A stretch of DNA of 64,000 bases from CAYRNY01 sp964425755 (GTDB lineage Bacteria; Chloroflexota; Anaerolineae; Aggregatilineales; Aggregatilineaceae): assembly GCA_964425755.1 (NCBI GenBank), contig CAYRNY010000021.1, positions 1 to 64,000 of the forward strand, given 5' to 3'. The number at the start of each line of letters is the position of its first letter. Position 1 is the first letter of the stretch. Shown here one piece after another: positions 25,221-34,892 of the stretch. A program made the position numbers and the translations under genes. Under the pieces are notes generated by a model. It saw only the letters and a program-made list of their open reading frames with translations. It searched no databases and was not told the DNA's origin.

Positions 25221-25957
25221 ACAACGCCGAACTGACACTCGTGTTTCTGGCAATTGCATTTGTGGCGACGTTGGCCGGGCGCTTCATCGTGCGGCGCTTC
25301 GGGCTGCGCTTGCGGCGCATCCCGGCCTATGAAGCGCTGCCGCTGCTGGCCGCTGACACGGTAGAGAGCGATCTGCGGCTCCATTTCTCGTTCGGGCATA
25401 GCGCCCTGGGGGCAGACAGCACCATCAGCGCGCTGGCATCGGCAGAAGTGACGTACCGCATAGCGGAACGGGTCGCGGTGGCGCAGCAGACGCCGATGAT
25501 CACGCTCAGCGACGCGATCACGCTGCCGCTGGCCCAGGACACGCTACGCCGTGCTTACGCCTACCGCCAGCGCCTTGACCGCTGGAACAGCACGCTGGCG
25601 ATCTGGTACCCGCAAGGGCCACGGTCGCTGACGTTCGCTGCCGGTGTCGCCAGCCTCAACGCGGACCACCAGGTCGACAGCAGCATCTTGTTGGGGCGTT
25701 TCGGGTTCGAGCTGGCGCTGCTGGGTGAAAACGCGCTGCGCACCGGCCAGGACCTGACCGCGCATAGCGACCTGCTCGAAGGGCAGGCCATCGCCTACGC
25801 GCAGGCCGATCGCGTCTTACTGGGCGAGGAACTCTACGTTGGCCCGGCATACATGGACGGCAACGCCCTGCAGCGCGGCGGGATCGTGGCGCTGGAAACG
25901 CTGCGCTGGCTGGTGGTGCTGGGCATACTTGTAGAAGCGATCAATTACGCATTGTGA
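25217..25957 (+). CDS. DUF6754-like membrane protein
   Basis: A 246-residue protein with an N-terminal membrane helix (LTLVFLAIAFVATLAG), a large soluble domain and a C-terminal hydrophobic helix (LRWLVVLGILVEAINYAL). Features recalled from DUF6754 proteins are an early paired-AD region, a TLSDAITLPLAQDTLRRAY segment, LLGRFGFELALLGENA and VLLGEELYVGPAYMDGNALQ. Match to DUF6754 is from memory, not a search. Both ends in the membrane with the domain on one side suggests a membrane-docked enzyme or assembly factor. Coupled to the gene before and 72 bases before the next. Confidence 0.65.
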   Translation: MNNAELTLVFLAIAFVATLAGRFIVRRFGLRLRRIPAYEALPLLAADTVESDLRLHFSFGHSALGADSTISALASAEVTYRIAERVAVAQQTPMITLSDAITLPLAQDTLRRAYAYRQRLDRWNSTLAIWYPQGPRSLTFAAGVASLNADHQVDSSILLGRFGFELALLGENALRTGQDLTAHSDLLEGQAIAYAQADRVLLGEELYVGPAYMDGNALQRGGIVALETLRWLVVLGILVEAINYAL

Positions 25958-26029
25958 CCGGCGACGCTGGCCGGTTGGCCCGGCAGCGTGTAGGATAGGG
26001 CAACATAACGACAAGGTGAGGGGAACCGC

Positions 26030-26680
26030 GTGAGAAGCCACCGCATCGTCCATTTTCTGGCGACCGTCACCGTGATCAGCTTCGGACTGGTCACGTTACT
26101 GGGGTTGGTGTCAAGCGCCGGCACGATCTCGGCGAACATGGCCGATCTGTGGATCGGCAGCGTGATGGTCGTGGCCGCGATCGCGGTCCTGATCGGGTTG
26201 CTCAACCTGTTCGCGGTGCACCTGGGGCGCTTCGTGCGCTCGGAGCGCGGCTGGCCCTACAGCATCGTGGCGCTGGTGACGGCGCTGGGCGTGATCGTGC
26301 TGCGGATCCTGGACCGGGCAGAGGTCTGGTCCGGCGACCTGGCAGGCGAGTACATGAGCGCGCGTGTCTTTGAGGCGGTACAGGTCAGCGGCGAGTCGGC
26401 GCTGGCGGCGCTGCTGGTGTTCTTCCTGGTCTACGCGGCGTACCGCTTGATGCGGCGCACGGTGTCGATCTGGCATACGCTGTTCATCCTGTCCATGCTC
26501 GTGGTCCTGCTCGGCTGGATTCCGGCGACCCGGCTGGAAGATGTCGCCAGCCTGCGCGACTGGTTCGTCGAGGTGCCCGTCAGCGCAGGCGCACGGGGGA
26601 TACTGATCGGCGTCGGATTAGGGACGTTGATGGTAGGGGTTCGCGTGCTGACCGGGCAAGACCGGTCGATTCGCGGCTAA
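26030..26680 (+). CDS. polytopic membrane protein of the cluster, unknown
   Basis: A 216-residue integral membrane protein starting with GTG after AAGGTGAGGGG. Hydrophobic segments near 5-30, 40-62, 75-95, 115-140 and 148-166 predict five to six helices with short loops, and a last segment near the C-terminus (GILIGVGLGTLMVGVRVL). No catalytic motif. It lies directly before the giant acidic protein and is likely its membrane partner. The 31253-31930 protein in the same cluster has a similar design without obvious sequence identity. Confidence 0.75.
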   Translation: MRSHRIVHFLATVTVISFGLVTLLGLVSSAGTISANMADLWIGSVMVVAAIAVLIGLLNLFAVHLGRFVRSERGWPYSIVALVTALGVIVLRILDRAEVWSGDLAGEYMSARVFEAVQVSGESALAALLVFFLVYAAYRLMRRTVSIWHTLFILSMLVVLLGWIPATRLEDVASLRDWFVEVPVSAGARGILIGVGLGTLMVGVRVLTGQDRSIRG

Positions 26681-26720
26681 GGACGCGCTGTAACCGGACG
26701 ACAAGCGGGGAATAAACACG

Positions 26721-29700
26721 ATGCCCGACGATTTCAACCTGTTTGATGATGATGACCTGATCCCCGACGACCTGCGGGATGAGGGCGATCAAGCGTCTGA
26801 AAACGACAGCGACGACACGCCACAACCGGACGACGAGGCGCGCCCGGCGTGGACGATCCTGCCTGGCGACACGCCCCCGGCCCCCGCCGCACCGGACGCT
26901 GCGCCCCCCTGGGACGCGCTTCCCGGCGAGGAACCGCCGCCGCCCGGCACGCCGCCTGCACCCGCGCCCTGGGATGCCACCGAAGACGGGCCCCGGAGCG
27001 GGCCGTTTGACGCTGCGGACGACGACACATCCGAACCGCCGGAAGCAGCGCCGGCTGATCTGGAATGGCTGCTCGAAGAAGAAGATGCCCCAGCAGCCGA
27101 AGCCGCCCCGGGCACCGGCGAGGATTTCGCCGCGCTCGAAGATGACCTGTTCGGGGACGCGGACGCGGCGGCGGACGCCGGTCCAGCGGCTGAACCGGCT
27201 GACCTGGGCTGGCTGTTCGAGGGCGAGCTAGAGGACGACACGGCCAGTCCCGCGATGCAGCCGCCAGCAGGCGAACCCGCTCCTGACGCGGAACCGATCG
27301 ACCTGGAAGCGGAACTGTTCGACGAGACGGAACCGGCCACATCGGAAGCGACAGAGGGCACAGCGCCCCTGGACTGGCTGCTCGAGGAAGACGACGATCT
27401 CACCGCCGCGCCCGGTGCAGAAGCCGAAGCCCCGGACGAAACGGAGGCCGAACCCGAGCAGTTGCCGGACTGGCTGCTCGCGGGGTACGCATCCGAGGAA
27501 GAAGCCCGCGCCGCCGAAGAATCGGCAGCGGAATCCGGCGCGGAGGACGCCGACGTCCCCGAATGGCTGAAGCCTGCCGCCGAGTCTGTCGCGCGGGGGG
27601 ACGACCTGGTCTTTGACTTCGACGATGACGAGCGCACCCCCGCCGGAACCGGCAAGCTGCCGGACTGGTTGGCGGTCCAGGCTGCGGCAGGTGATGACGA
27701 TCCTGGCCGCGATACCCCCGCCGGTGATGATCGTGCAGCCGGTGCGGAAGGTGAGGCAAGCGACGAAGCAGGCGACGACGAAGCGTTGCCCGACTGGCTC
27801 GCGGCGGATATCCCCGCAGACGACGCGCCAGACGACGCGGACGTCCCTCAAGACGACGAACCCGCCGGGGACGACGAGGCACTCCCTGGCTGGCTGGCCC
27901 AGGCCGAGATCGAAACGGAAGACGAGGACGAAGCGGAAGCGGAGCCGTCCGCCATTCGCCGGATTCTGGACGATGAGGCACGCGTGCCCGTCTGGGTGTA
28001 CAACCCGGATGTCGAGCCGCCGGACGAGATTCCCGACGATATGACCTACGAGGAATGGGAGGCGTATCACGAGGCGCGCGAGCAGGCGCTCCAGCAGCCG
28101 CAGGAACCCGAACCGCTCGCGCCTGATGCGCCCGATCTACCTGAGCCACCTATGCCCGACCTGCCGGAGATGGCAGGGGCACCAGGTGAAACGATCCCCG
28201 CCGCACCGGAAGACGACGCCGATATCCCCGACTGGGTGCGCGACATCGACTTCGACGCGGACCCGCTCACGCAGCCGTTCACCTCGGCCATACCCGAACC
28301 CGCCGATCCCGAAACACCGGGCGAGCTGCCGGACTGGATGACCGGCGCGGGTGACGCCGAAACCGATTGGGCGGCACTGTTCGGCGCGCCGCCCGCCGGT
28401 GAAGACGATGCCGGTGACGCCGCGATCCGGCGGTTGGACGCGCAGGGGGAGGGCGACCGGCCCGGGGTGATCCCCGACTGGCTGGACGAAGACCTTGAAT
28501 CCGGGCTGGATGCCGAGACGCAAGCCGATCTATTCGGTAGCGAGGCTGCAATGGAAAATGAACCTGCCGATATGGACTGGTTGTTCGAGGACGACGAGGA
28601 ACCGGATGCCGCGCAGGATGATCACGCGCCCGAACCGCCCGAACGTGACACGCCTGACACGGAAGAACCCGCCGCCGAACCGGCCCCCGAAATCCCCGCC
28701 TGGCTCGCGGATGCCCGACCGGATGCCGCAGCGGACGCCACTCCGGACGATGAGGCGACCGAACGGCCCGATCTCGATGCGGTGTTCGCTGATATGGACG
28801 CGTTCGGCGCTGAGGAAGCTGAACCAGAGGCCGAATCTGCCGAATCGGGCTGGCTGTTCGAAGACGGCGACGCGGACCTCCTGCCGGAAGCGGAAGACGC
28901 GGACTTGCCCGAGCTTGACGAGGTGTTCCCGGACCTGGACACCCTCGGCACGGACGAACCGCTGGAAGAGCCGGAGCCTTACATTCCTGAATGGCTGGCG
29001 GAAATCGAACGCGCGGAACGCGTCGAAGGGCCGGAAGAGATCCCCTTCCCTGAGCTGGAACTCGACGACGCACACGCCCCAGAACCAGAGCCGGAACGCG
29101 CCGCAGCGGGCGAGGACGATCGCGCAGACGGCGATTTCGTCGAGCGCTTCGACCCGCTGGAACCGGCTGAATTTGACGCGGCGGGACCACCCGCCGAAGC
29201 GGGCACTGAACCGGAAGCGGCTCCAATGCCGGGCGCGGACGATATGCCCGACTGGTTGCGCGAGGCCGCTGCACAGGAACCGGACGCGGACGATATCGCG
29301 TGGCCCCCCGACCTGCCGCCGGAAGGCGAGCGCGAAGTCGCCGCGGTGACCGGCGAGGGCGAGCCGGATTGGCTGCAGGAGATTTCGCCGGACGACGTCG
29401 CCGCCGAGGACATGCCGTCCCCGGCGGAAATGGTGGAACCCTTCGCCGCAGAGGAAGCGCCAGCCGCCGCCGAAGAAGAAGGGGACGCCGCGCTGGAAGC
29501 AGCGCCACTGGACAGCAGCGCGCTCGATGACCTGCTCGGCGCGACCCCGGCCCCGGCGGAAGTTGGGGCGCAGGAAGCCGACGATCTGGACGCGCTGTTC
29601 AGCGAGCTGCCGGACGATCTCGACGCGGCTGAAACGGCGTTCGACAGCGATGATCTGTGGCCCGGCACGGATGAGCTGGCCGCCGACGCGATCCCTGAGA

Positions 29701-31256
29701 CCGCGCCACCCGCCGACGAAGACGTAAGCGCAGCGCCCCCCGCCGGGAAAGAGCCGGAGAAACGCGGCATATTCGGGCTGTTCCGCGGGCGCGGCAAAGA
29801 TGAGGCCGCGGAACCCGCCGCAGCACCAGACGCCGGCACCGAGACGCCCGAACCGGAGCCGTTGCTCGTGGCCGAGCCGCAGCCGGACTGGGTCGAGGAT
29901 TTGCGGCCTTCTGAGCTACCGGTCAAGGTCCAGGCAGGCGGCGCGGAAATGGACGTCAGACAGAAGAAGGTCGCGGAGCTACCGGCCCGGCTGCGCGCCT
30001 TCCGCGAGCGCGCCATGAGCAGCATCACGTCGCCGGAAACGCTCGAACCGTCTGACACGGGGCCGTTGGCCGGTATCACCGGCGCGCTGCCCGCGGCGGA
30101 CGCGGTCCTCCCGGCGGACGTGACGCTCGAGACGGTCAGCGGGCTGGTGGTCACGCCGGAGCAGCAAAAACGTGCCGAACACCTGCAGCGCCTGCTCGAC
30201 ACGGTTGTGGAAGAGGAAGAAGAACACGGCATCGAACCGGACGTGTTCACCGGGCCGTCGCTGGGACTGCTGGAACCGACCGACACGAAAGAGCGTCGCG
30301 AAGCAGCCCCCGAACCGGAACCCCAACCTGCACGCCGCCGCACGCGACGCCGCCCCGATCGCTGGCTGGTGGCTCTTGTGCTGCTGGCGGCGTTGATCGG
30401 GCCGTTCGCCACCGACGCGTTGCATATTGCCGACGATCCGCCCGCGCTAAGCGGCCACCGCCGCGAATTCGCCGCCGCGATCGACGCCGCCGTGAGCGAG
30501 GGCGACTACGTGCTGTTCGCCTTCGAATACGGCCCGCCCGCCGCCGGGGAACTGGACACGCTGGCCGATGCCTTGCTGCGCGACATCCTGGCACGCGGTG
30601 CGATCCCGCTGACGCTGAGCACGAATCCGGCGGGCGCGCTGCACGCCGAGACGGTCGTCGTGGAGCTGGCTGGCGACACGGCCCTGCTTGACGCGCGGGA
30701 TCAGGACGAAGACGCGCTGCTCCGGGGCGAGGATTACGTCGTGCTGGGCTACCTGCCGGGCAACGTGGTCGGCGTGCGCGCCCTGCGTGCGAGCGGCGAT
30801 TACCGCTACCAGACACATACCGTCTTTGACTACGACCTGCGCGGCGAGCGCACAGACCTGCCCGTCATGACGCTGGCCGAGGATATCGCGCTGGTGATCG
30901 TGATCGGTGACGAATCTGGCGACGTGCGCACCTGGGCCGAGCAGCTTGAAGGGGTGGACGTGCCGAAAGTCGCGCTGGTCGCCGCCGCGGTCGAGCCGCT
31001 GACCACGCCCTATATGCACGAGTCGGCGTTCGCGGGGTACCTGGCGGGCGTGCGCGACGCGTACAGCTTTAACGCCGCGCGCAACGCCGATGCACGCACG
31101 CCCTACACCATGCCCGGGAACGCGCCCGACCTGCCCAACCCCGAAACATCGCGCTGGCAAAGCATGGCGCTGGGCGTGCTGGCGGCGGTCGCGTTGATCG
31201 GGGTGGGGCTGTTCATTAACCTGCTGCGCGGATTACTACGGAGGCGACACCGTTGA
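26721..31256 (+). CDS. giant acidic Trp-motif repeat protein with membrane-anchored C-terminal domain
   Basis: A 1511-residue protein. Residues 1 to about 1150 are disordered, dominated by Asp, Glu, Pro and Ala, with about 20 scattered short motifs around one Trp: LPDWL, IPDWV, IPEWL, MPDWL, EPDWL, DMDWLFEDD, ADLGWLFEGE and similar, roughly 40-60 residues apart. A less acidic stretch with helices follows (about 1060-1190), then a basic segment and a membrane helix near 1213-1233 (RWLVALVLLAALIGPF). A globular alpha/beta domain (about 1240-1470, with GEDYVVLGYLPGNVVGVRAL and LAEDIALVIVIGDESGD) precedes a second helix and a basic end (GLLRRRHR). The repeat part should be cytosolic. A multivalent scaffold is inferred; no family recognised. 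Confidence 0.85.
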   Translation: MPDDFNLFDDDDLIPDDLRDEGDQASENDSDDTPQPDDEARPAWTILPGDTPPAPAAPDAAPPWDALPGEEPPPPGTPPAPAPWDATEDGPRSGPFDAADDDTSEPPEAAPADLEWLLEEEDAPAAEAAPGTGEDFAALEDDLFGDADAAADAGPAAEPADLGWLFEGELEDDTASPAMQPPAGEPAPDAEPIDLEAELFDETEPATSEATEGTAPLDWLLEEDDDLTAAPGAEAEAPDETEAEPEQLPDWLLAGYASEEEARAAEESAAESGAEDADVPEWLKPAAESVARGDDLVFDFDDDERTPAGTGKLPDWLAVQAAAGDDDPGRDTPAGDDRAAGAEGEASDEAGDDEALPDWLAADIPADDAPDDADVPQDDEPAGDDEALPGWLAQAEIETEDEDEAEAEPSAIRRILDDEARVPVWVYNPDVEPPDEIPDDMTYEEWEAYHEAREQALQQPQEPEPLAPDAPDLPEPPMPDLPEMAGAPGETIPAAPEDDADIPDWVRDIDFDADPLTQPFTSAIPEPADPETPGELPDWMTGAGDAETDWAALFGAPPAGEDDAGDAAIRRLDAQGEGDRPGVIPDWLDEDLESGLDAETQADLFGSEAAMENEPADMDWLFEDDEEPDAAQDDHAPEPPERDTPDTEEPAAEPAPEIPAWLADARPDAAADATPDDEATERPDLDAVFADMDAFGAEEAEPEAESAESGWLFEDGDADLLPEAEDADLPELDEVFPDLDTLGTDEPLEEPEPYIPEWLAEIERAERVEGPEEIPFPELELDDAHAPEPEPERAAAGEDDRADGDFVERFDPLEPAEFDAAGPPAEAGTEPEAAPMPGADDMPDWLREAAAQEPDADDIAWPPDLPPEGEREVAAVTGEGEPDWLQEISPDDVAAEDMPSPAEMVEPFAAEEAPAAAEEEGDAALEAAPLDSSALDDLLGATPAPAEVGAQEADDLDALFSELPDDLDAAETAFDSDDLWPGTDELAADAIPETAPPADEDVSAAPPAGKEPEKRGIFGLFRGRGKDEAAEPAAAPDAGTETPEPEPLLVAEPQPDWVEDLRPSELPVKVQAGGAEMDVRQKKVAELPARLRAFRERAMSSITSPETLEPSDTGPLAGITGALPAADAVLPADVTLETVSGLVVTPEQQKRAEHLQRLLDTVVEEEEEHGIEPDVFTGPSLGLLEPTDTKERREAAPEPEPQPARRRTRRRPDRWLVALVLLAALIGPFATDALHIADDPPALSGHRREFAAAIDAAVSEGDYVLFAFEYGPPAAGELDTLADALLRDILARGAIPLTLSTNPAGALHAETVVVELAGDTALLDARDQDEDALLRGEDYVVLGYLPGNVVGVRALRASGDYRYQTHTVFDYDLRGERTDLPVMTLAEDIALVIVIGDESGDVRTWAEQLEGVDVPKVALVAAAVEPLTTPYMHESAFAGYLAGVRDAYSFNAARNADARTPYTMPGNAPDLPNPETSRWQSMALGVLAAVALIGVGLFINLLRGLLRRRHR

Positions 31257-31930
31257 CTCCCGATACGCTTGACCTGATCGCCGGGTGGGTCGCGCTGGTG
31301 CTCACCCTGATGATCTTCAGCTATCTGCTGGGCGATAACGTCTTGTACCGGCTGGCGATCCACGTGTTGATCGGCGTGGCGGCAGCCTATGCCGCGATCG
31401 TCGCGGTGGAGAGCGTGATCGTGCCCTGGCTGGATAACACGCTGCTCGTCGATTCGGCGGATTACGATACCACAACCCTGGTCGCGCTGCGCGCGCTGGG
31501 GGCGATCCCGCTGCTGCCGGCGGTGTTGCTGCTGTTCAAGGTGTCACCGCGCCTGGCCCCGCTGGGCGACCTGGGCATGGCCTTTGTGATCGGCGTGGGG
31601 CTGGCGGTGGCGATCGTCGGTGCGGTGGCGGGCACGATCGTACCGCTGGCACGCGAAGCCGCGCAAAGCGTCGGGGAGAACACGCGCGACGGCCTCGTGA
31701 TCGTCGCGGGCACGGTCACGACGCTGCTCTATTTCCAGTATTTCGCCGTCGAGCGCGGCGGGGAGATCAAACGTCCGGCGGCGCTGCGCGCGCTCAGCGG
31801 GATCGGGCGCGTGTTCGTGATGCTGACGCTTGGCGCGCTGTACGCCGGGGCGATCCTCTCCAGCATCACCGTTTTCAGCGACGTGATCCGCGAGCAGCTT
31901 GAGTTTATCCTGGACAGAGTGGGGGGCTGA
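31253..31930 (+). CDS. six-helix membrane protein of the cluster, unknown
   Basis: A 225-residue integral membrane protein. It starts with TTG in a 4-base TTGA overlap with the stop of the giant acidic protein, indicating tight translational coupling. Six hydrophobic helices are visible (for example WVALVLTLMIFSYLLG, LIGVAAAYAAIVAVES, MAFVIGVGLAVAIVGAVAG, LTLGALYAGAILSSITVF). No motif for transport or catalysis was recognised. Its coupling to the scaffold and the ASKHA protein suggests a fixed stoichiometric complex. Confidence 0.78.
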   Translation: MTPDTLDLIAGWVALVLTLMIFSYLLGDNVLYRLAIHVLIGVAAAYAAIVAVESVIVPWLDNTLLVDSADYDTTTLVALRALGAIPLLPAVLLLFKVSPRLAPLGDLGMAFVIGVGLAVAIVGAVAGTIVPLAREAAQSVGENTRDGLVIVAGTVTTLLYFQYFAVERGGEIKRPAALRALSGIGRVFVMLTLGALYAGAILSSITVFSDVIREQLEFILDRVGG

Positions 31931-31937
31931 TCGACGC

Positions 31938-33776
31938 ATGGCAGACTACTTACCGGACAGCGCCACGAGCAGCGTCATGAACGCGGTCCTGGTCGCCGAT
32001 TTCGGCAACGTACATACGCGGCTGGTGCTGATCGACCTCGTCGACGGGCAGTATCGCCTTGTGGCGTCGTCACGCGCACGCACCACCGCCGAACCCCCGC
32101 TGGGGCAGGTCGCGCTGGGGCTGGAACACGCCGCCGACGCGATGACGCGCCTCACCGGGCGCACGCTGCTTGACGCGGACAGCGATAGCATGTTCGTCGC
32201 CGGAGCGCCGGGCAACACCGGGATCGACGCGTTCCTGGCGACCGGCAGCGCCGGGCGTCCGATGCGCGTGTTCCTGGTCGGGCTGACGCCCGAACTGAGC
32301 CTCGCCAGCGCCCAGCGCGCGCTGGGCGGCACCTATGTCACGATCGTGGACACGCTGACGCCGGACGACCCGCGCAGCGAAGAGGAGCAGATCAACGCGA
32401 TCGTTAACAGCGGCGCCGACCTGATCATGATCGCGGGCGGCACGGACGGTGGCGCGACGGTGCTGCTCCAGGCGCTGCTCGACAAGATCAACCTGGCGCT
32501 CGACCTGAGCGATCCCGAGCACAGGCCCAGCGTGCTGTACGCGGGCAACCGCGCGCTGCGCCGCGCGGTCAAGACGCAGTTCGACCCGCTGACGCGCGTG
32601 TTCGTCTCAAAGAACGTGCGCCCGGAGACGAACGAAGAAGAGCTTTTTCCGGCCCAGATCGAGCTGGCCTTCTTTTATGACGAATACCGCAGCAACGCGC
32701 CCGGCGGGTTTGGGTCCGTCGGGCGGCTGAGTTCGGTCGGTGTTGTGCCGACCACGCAGGGCTACATCAGCGCGGTGCGCTACATGGGCAGCCTGCCCGG
32801 TGACGGCATCGGCCCGCTGTGCATCGACGTGGGCAGCGCCAACAGCATGATCGCCGCCAGCGTGGACGGGACGCCGCGCTACCGCATCCGGACCGATCTC
32901 GGCATGGGGCACAACATCGTCAGCGCGCTGGAGACCGTCACGCCGGACGCGGTGCGGCGCTGGCTGCCGTTTGCGATCGATGACGCGGCGCTGTGGGACT
33001 ACGCGCACAACAAGCAGCTTCGCCCGTCCACGATCCCCGGCACCGGCGAAGACCTGCTGCTCGAACAGGCGCTCGCACGCGAGATCGTGCGCCAGCTTGT
33101 CGCGGATGCGCGCCCCACCTGGGGCACCGGCGAGAGCGTGCTGCTGCCGCCTTTTAGCCCGATTATCGCGGCGGGTGCGGCCCTGACCGAAACACAGCAC
33201 CCCGGCATTTCCGCGCTGCTGCTGTTGGATGCGCTGCAACCGGTCGGCATGGTCGATCTGCGGCTCGACCCGCACAACCTGATCGCGTCGCTGGGCGTGG
33301 TCGCGTACCTGGAGCCGATCATCACCGTGCAAGCGCTCGAAGCCGGGGGCCTGATCGACCTGGGGACCGCGTTCTGCCCGTTGGGGCGCGTGCGGCAGGG
33401 GCGCAAAGCGATGAAGGTGCGCCTGACCTATGGCGAAGACCGGCGCATCGAGCGCGAGATTCGCGGCGGCGAGATGTGGGTCGCGCCGCTGCTGCCCGGC
33501 GAGCAGGTCAAGCTGGACCTGCGCCTGGCGCGCGGCCTGTCGATCAACGGCAGGCGGCGCATCAAACGTCGCCTGACCGCCGGTGCCGCCGGGCTGATCT
33601 TCGACGCGCGCGGGCGGCCACTGGCGCTGCCGCGTGGGCGCGACCGGGAATTGCGCTTCACCGAGTGGCGGATGGCGATGATGGGGCGCGAGCCGCGTCC
33701 CGCCGATGGCGACCGCGACCGGCACGCCGTCCCCGCTGCGCCCCCCGAAGGAGAAGGCCATGCCCTACCATCCTGA
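31938..33776 (+). CDS. GlmL/MutL-like ASKHA-fold protein
   Basis: A 612-residue protein like GlmL (glutamate mutase L), a member of the actin/Hsp70 ATPase superfamily. The phosphate-1 segment is VADFGNVHTRLVLID (Asp21, Gly23) and phosphate-2 is CIDVGSANSMIAASVDG (Asp297, Gly299). DLGMGHNIVSAL and a GTGESVLLPPFSPIIAAGA region form the rest of the nucleotide site. In mutase operons GlmL is thought to reactivate B12 enzymes, but no mutase subunit is encoded here. ATG 31938 lies 7 bases after the previous stop; the upstream residues of the open frame belong to that gene. The C-terminal 120 residues are basic and seem to form an extra beta domain. Energy-driven assembly role is inference. Confidence 0.85.
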   Translation: MADYLPDSATSSVMNAVLVADFGNVHTRLVLIDLVDGQYRLVASSRARTTAEPPLGQVALGLEHAADAMTRLTGRTLLDADSDSMFVAGAPGNTGIDAFLATGSAGRPMRVFLVGLTPELSLASAQRALGGTYVTIVDTLTPDDPRSEEEQINAIVNSGADLIMIAGGTDGGATVLLQALLDKINLALDLSDPEHRPSVLYAGNRALRRAVKTQFDPLTRVFVSKNVRPETNEEELFPAQIELAFFYDEYRSNAPGGFGSVGRLSSVGVVPTTQGYISAVRYMGSLPGDGIGPLCIDVGSANSMIAASVDGTPRYRIRTDLGMGHNIVSALETVTPDAVRRWLPFAIDDAALWDYAHNKQLRPSTIPGTGEDLLLEQALAREIVRQLVADARPTWGTGESVLLPPFSPIIAAGAALTETQHPGISALLLLDALQPVGMVDLRLDPHNLIASLGVVAYLEPIITVQALEAGGLIDLGTAFCPLGRVRQGRKAMKVRLTYGEDRRIEREIRGGEMWVAPLLPGEQVKLDLRLARGLSINGRRRIKRRLTAGAAGLIFDARGRPLALPRGRDRELRFTEWRMAMMGREPRPADGDRDRHAVPAAPPEGEGHALPS

Positions 33777-34845
33777 GGTAACCACGATCCAGGACTTCAC
33801 GCTCGTCACGCGCACGCGCACGCTGCCGCCAAACGCGGTCGCGCATGCCGTGCAGACCGTCGAACACGAGCACGTCGAGGCGATCCAGATGGTGCTGCTG
33901 GGCGACATCCTGGGCGATTACCGGATTCTGGACGTGCCCAAGGCGCTGGGACTGACCAATCCAAGCGACGAACAGATCGAAGACGTGCTGCAGGTCGCTG
34001 TCGGGATGCGCGTGCAACTGGGGCAGGAACTCGCGCGTAAGGGCAGGGGACGCCGCGCCAGGGTGCTCTACGCGCCGGTCGACGGGGTGGTCGTGGCGCG
34101 CGACGGGCACCGCATCATCCTGCAGGAGGCCCGCCAGACGGTCGAAGTCCAGGCGCGGATTCCCGGCGAGGTGACGCACGCCAGCGCGCACGACGTCACG
34201 ATCACCGGCAAGGGCGCGTTGATCCAGTGCGCGTGGGGCAACGGGCAATATGCCTACCGCGCGTTCAAATTCCTGCCGCCGGACGGGTTCGCCGGGCTGA
34301 GCAAGATGGACCCGCGCATTTCGGAATACCGCGACGTGGTGATCATCAGCCCTGACGCGCTCACGACCGGGGACCTGCTGGTCGCCAACCAGCAACAAGT
34401 CGCGGGCGTGGTTGCACCCTGTATGCCCGCCGCGTTACGCCAACTTGCGCTGGAACTCGGATTCCCTGTACTCTTAACGGAAGGCTTTGGTCAGCGCCGC
34501 CCCACCGAATTGATCTATCGCCTCTTAGAGGATAACATGGGGCTGCAAGCGGTGTTCGATGCCAGCATCCCGGACCGCTGGCGCGCCGACCGGCCTGAGA
34601 TCATGATCCCGTTGCCAAGCAAGGGACGCTACCCGGCGACGCCGGTGCTGGACCAGGCGTTAGCGCCGGGGATGAAGGTCCGCATGACCCGCGCGCCCTG
34701 GGAAGGCATGGTGGGTGAAGTAGAGGATTTACCGCAGGCACCACAGGTGATCGATAACGGCCTGCGCGTACTGTGCGCCAGCGTGCGTATTGACGACGGC
34801 AGTGTCGTGCTGGTGCCGTTGGCGAATCTGGAACTGCTGGGTTAA
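33760..34845 (+). CDS. cluster protein with lipoyl-like and KOW-like regions, unknown
   Basis: A 361-residue cytosolic protein. ATG 33760 has GAAGGAGAAGG just upstream and overlaps the GlmL-like gene by 17 bases. A barrel-sandwich hybrid (lipoyl/HlyD-like) segment is seen near 104-150 (VLYAPVDGVVVARDGHRIILQ), a central alpha/beta part includes ISPDALTTGDLLVANQQQVAGVV, and a KOW/NusG-like barrel closes the protein (APGMKVRMTRAPWEGMVGEV then VLVPLANLELLG). No Lys in a DKA/DKV-type lipoylation site is evident. Always expressed with the ASKHA protein, so likely its partner. No overall family recognised. Confidence 0.78.
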   Translation: MPYHPEVTTIQDFTLVTRTRTLPPNAVAHAVQTVEHEHVEAIQMVLLGDILGDYRILDVPKALGLTNPSDEQIEDVLQVAVGMRVQLGQELARKGRGRRARVLYAPVDGVVVARDGHRIILQEARQTVEVQARIPGEVTHASAHDVTITGKGALIQCAWGNGQYAYRAFKFLPPDGFAGLSKMDPRISEYRDVVIISPDALTTGDLLVANQQQVAGVVAPCMPAALRQLALELGFPVLLTEGFGQRRPTELIYRLLEDNMGLQAVFDASIPDRWRADRPEIMIPLPSKGRYPATPVLDQALAPGMKVRMTRAPWEGMVGEVEDLPQAPQVIDNGLRVLCASVRIDDGSVVLVPLANLELLG

Positions 34846-34892
34846 CAGCCCGGTGCGGGCGACTATCGCGGCTATCGCGGAGGGAAGAGCGA

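Noticed and set aside
31938..33776. Naming the gene glmL or the DNA repair gene mutL
   Set aside because: There is no mutase nearby, and it is unrelated to the mismatch-repair protein MutL; either symbol would mislead.
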